From Dictyoglomaceae bacterium (lineage in GTDB: Bacteria; Dictyoglomota; Dictyoglomia; Dictyoglomales; Dictyoglomaceae), in contig JAPYWU010000057.1 in the NCBI GenBank assembly GCA_028276205.1, positions 1 through 8,201 of the forward strand: a stretch of 8,201 bases of DNA. The letters are read 5' to 3'. Positions 6,847 through 8,201 of the stretch are shown piece after piece. The notes beneath the pieces are model-generated. The model ran no database searches. It saw only the letters and a list, made by a program, of their open reading frames with translations, and had not been told where the DNA came from. The position numbers were made by a program, and so were the translations under genes. How positions within the stretch are numbered: position 1 is the first letter of the stretch; the number at the start of each line of letters is the position of its first letter.

Positions 6847-6856
6847 ACGTTAACGT
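6847..6856. promoter_or_regulatory. Candidate operator palindrome at the transporter transcription start
   Basis: ACGTTAACGT is a perfect 10-bp palindrome in an otherwise AT-only stretch. It covers the +1 predicted from the - strand promoter (TSS near 6854). CG-centred half sites of this sort are used by LacI/GalR-type sugar regulators, though the central TTAA is not their usual CG centre. No regulator gene is in the window. Confidence 0.45.
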
Positions 6857-6860
6857 TTTT

Positions 6861-6888
6861 ATTATATCATCAAATATTTTTTAATCAA
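6861..6888 (-). promoter_or_regulatory. Promoter of the sugar transporter operon
   Basis: On the - strand a perfect TATAAT (6861-6866) is preceded at 16 bp by TTGATT (6883-6888, 4/6). The predicted start near 6854 gives a leader of about 35 nt to the ATT start. Position upstream of the first operon gene supports it. Confidence 0.65.
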
Positions 6889-6914
6889 AATTTTTATAAA
6901 TATTTCAATAGATA

Positions 6915-6942
6915 TTGACCTAATAAGATTTAATCTTATAGA
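6915..6942 (+). promoter_or_regulatory. Candidate promoter of pheA
   Basis: TTGACC (6915-6920, 5/6) and TATAGA (6937-6942, 4/6) are 16 bp apart, with a predicted start near 6949 and about 30 nt of leader. It is back to back with the transporter promoter, the two -35 boxes being 26 bp apart. The leader is too short for a Phe leader-peptide attenuator or T-box. Confidence 0.5.
6923..6939. promoter_or_regulatory. Perfect 17-bp dyad within the pheA promoter spacer
   Basis: ATAAGATT (6923-6930) and AATCTTAT (6932-6939) form 8-bp inverted arms about a single central base, almost filling the space between the -35 and -10 boxes. This is a typical place for a repressor to block polymerase. The regulator is unknown, and AT-rich dyads can arise by chance. 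Confidence 0.45.
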
Positions 6943-6978
6943 ATTTATAAAAATTTATAGATATAAAAGAGGTTAGTT

Positions 6979-8049
6979 ATGGAAAAATTAAGTGAGTTAA
7001 GAGAATTAATAGATGAAATTGATAAAAAGATTTTGAATCTTTTAAATGAAAGAGCAAAGATAGTATTGGAAATTAAAAATTGGAAAAAAGAAAAAGACTA
7101 TCCTATTTTTGACCCTAAAAGGGAAAAGGAAATATTGGAAAGACTAATAAAGGAAAATGAGGGTCCTCTACCTCCTGAGGCGGTTTATGGAATTTTTAAA
7201 AGTATAATGAGTTATTTAAGAGGACTTGAAAAGGAGTTGACTGTTGCCTATCTTGGTCCTGAAGGAAGTTTTACACACCAAGCTGCTGTTAAATTTTTTG
7301 GGGAGGGGGTTAGATTTATTCCTTTACCTTCTGTGGAAGATATTTTTAAAGTTTTAGAAGAAGGAACGGATTTTGGAGTAGTACCTATTGAGAATTCTTT
7401 AGAAGGAACAGTAGGAGTTACAATGGATTTTTTAGCAATTACTACAAGTAAGGTAATAGGTGAGGTATATTTGGACATAAGGCATTCCTTGTTATCCATA
7501 GAACAAGATATTAAAAAGATTAAAAAAGTTTATTCTCACCCTCAAGCATTAGCCCAATGTAGGAGATGGTTGAGGCAGAATTTACCTGATGTAGAAGAAA
7601 TACCCACTTCCAGTACCAGTTATGCTGCCATGATAGTATTAAAAGAGAAGAATAGTGCAGCAATAGCCAGTAATTTTGCTGCTGAGATTTTTGGGTTAAA
7701 TATAATAGCTGAAAATATACAAGATTCATGGAATAATAAGACGAGATTTTTAGTGCTTGGTAGAAATATCCCAAAACAAACAGGTAAAGATAAGACCTCC
7801 ATAATTTTCTCAGTAAAACATCAAGCAGGAGCTCTTTATAGGGCTTTACGACCTCTTCATGACTATGGATTAAATATGACTTTAATTCAATCAAGACCAG
7901 TTCCTTCTAAACCGTTTGAGTATAGATTTTTTGTTGATTTTCAGGGACATATTGAAGATAATAGAGTAAAGGAAGCATTAGATAAGATAAAGGAGGAATG
8001 TTTAGATTTTAAAATACTTGGTTCTTATCCTGAGGCCAATGATTTCTGA
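6979..8049 (+). CDS. pheA: Bifunctional chorismate mutase/prephenate dehydratase with ACT domain
   Basis: Converts chorismate to prephenate and then to phenylpyruvate, the committed steps of phenylalanine synthesis, in the cytoplasm. The 356 residues contain an AroQ-type mutase (about 1-88; Arg8, Arg25, DPKRE 45-49), the dehydratase (about 89-262: YLGPEGSFTH 91-100, VPIENS 135-140, SHPQALAQC 186-194, catalytic TRF 255-257) and a C-terminal ACT domain (about 272-350) with GALYRAL (284-290). By hand alignment the E. coli mutase Gln88 corresponds to Glu84, a variant found in other mutases. The usual ACT ESRP motif is QSRP (304-307), so phenylalanine feedback may differ. Start: AAGAGG SD (6967-6972), 6 nt before the ATG. 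Divergent from the transporter operon; the 3' end overlaps the convergent next gene. Confidence 0.96.
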   Translation: MEKLSELRELIDEIDKKILNLLNERAKIVLEIKNWKKEKDYPIFDPKREKEILERLIKENEGPLPPEAVYGIFKSIMSYLRGLEKELTVAYLGPEGSFTHQAAVKFFGEGVRFIPLPSVEDIFKVLEEGTDFGVVPIENSLEGTVGVTMDFLAITTSKVIGEVYLDIRHSLLSIEQDIKKIKKVYSHPQALAQCRRWLRQNLPDVEEIPTSSTSYAAMIVLKEKNSAAIASNFAAEIFGLNIIAENIQDSWNNKTRFLVLGRNIPKQTGKDKTSIIFSVKHQAGALYRALRPLHDYGLNMTLIQSRPVPSKPFEYRFFVDFQGHIEDNRVKEALDKIKEECLDFKILGSYPEANDF

Positions 8050-8201
8050 GGTAGATGTTTAATTATAAATTCTTTACTATATATTAGATCTTCTATCTTA
8101 TTGTTAAATACAGTTTCAATTGTTAAAATACTGTCATAGTTTATATCAAAAAGTCTTTCAAAGAACTCTTTAAAATTTATGAATCCTTCACCAAGTTTTA
8201 G
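8025..8201 (-). CDS. C-terminal end of a TIM-barrel AP endonuclease 2/xylose isomerase-like protein, 5' part outside the window
   Basis: An open frame runs from the window edge (codon at 8201) to TAA at 8025-8027, giving 58 residues. The pattern LGEGFINFKEFFERL, then NYDSILTIET and a final helix ending EFIIKHL is the usual end of the sugar phosphate isomerase/epimerase (AP2Ec) barrel. There the Gly-x-Gly loop, a strand and the I-E-T/V segment form the last metal-site part. Sugar isomerases and endonuclease IV share this end, so the substrate is open. The last 25 bp overlap the end of pheA on the opposite strand. The frame is free of stops and AT-rich like its neighbours. Moderately confident of the family, less of the exact role. 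Confidence 0.7.
   Translation of the reverse strand, partial: LKLGEGFINFKEFFERLFDINYDSILTIETVFNNKIEDLIYSKEFIIKHLPQKSLASG

Noticed and set aside
6943..6978. T-box or Phe attenuator before pheA
   Set aside because: The leader is about 30 nt, with no phenylalanine-rich peptide, T-box sequence or hairpin with a T run.
7248..7894. Three - strand frames inside pheA
   Set aside because: All lie opposite conserved dehydratase and ACT codons and lack SD sites.
7990..8000. AAAGGAGGAATG inside pheA as an internal start
   Set aside because: The SD abuts the ATG with no spacing, and the frame (ATG TTT AGA TTT TAA) stops after four codons.

Overview
The window is AT-rich, densely coded bacterial DNA with strong purine Shine-Dalgarno (SD) sites. 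A family 10 xylanase with an N-terminal signal sequence, very lysine/glutamate-rich proteins and this codon use fit an anaerobic thermophilic plant-polymer degrader. The xylanase looks most like that of Dictyoglomus (recognised from memory, not searched). Nothing in the window is a mobile element, CRISPR array or RNA gene, and no stretch over 300 bases lacks a gene. The longest gap is the 159 bp divergent control region at 6820-6978.

Left part, + strand (1-2391): the 3' part of an MscS-type mechanosensitive channel gene, a secreted GH10 endo-xylanase and a small secreted PsbP/DUF1795-like protein follow each other with gaps of about 20 bp, so they probably share a transcript. They converge on a - strand operon, and the hairpin at 2397-2422 separates the two.

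Middle part, - strand (6819 down to 2444): a complete CUT2-type (ribose/galactose/xylose class) sugar ABC importer in the order permease, sugar-binding protein, duplicated-ATPase protein, followed by a sniffer/CsgA-type short-chain dehydrogenase. A promoter with a perfect -10 and a palindrome at the expected +1 precedes the permease. A strong hairpin lies between the binding-protein and ATPase genes. The operon ends at the terminator beside 2397. The permease gene has no ATG, GTG or TTG that would give a full-length protein. It appears to start at ATT, behind an almost perfect SD.

Right part (6979-8201): pheA (chorismate mutase, prephenate dehydratase and ACT domains) is transcribed divergently from the transporter. 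Its end overlaps by 25 bp the end of a convergent, partly visible TIM-barrel (AP endonuclease 2/xylose isomerase-like) gene.

Together: the secreted xylanase would make xylo-oligosaccharides outside the cell and the ABC system imports a monosaccharide of unknown identity, so a link between the two is plausible but unproven. I see no wholly new multi-gene system. The points most worth a second look are translational: the AUU start of the permease, and a perfect internal SD plus GTG placed exactly at the predicted mature N-terminus of the xylanase.
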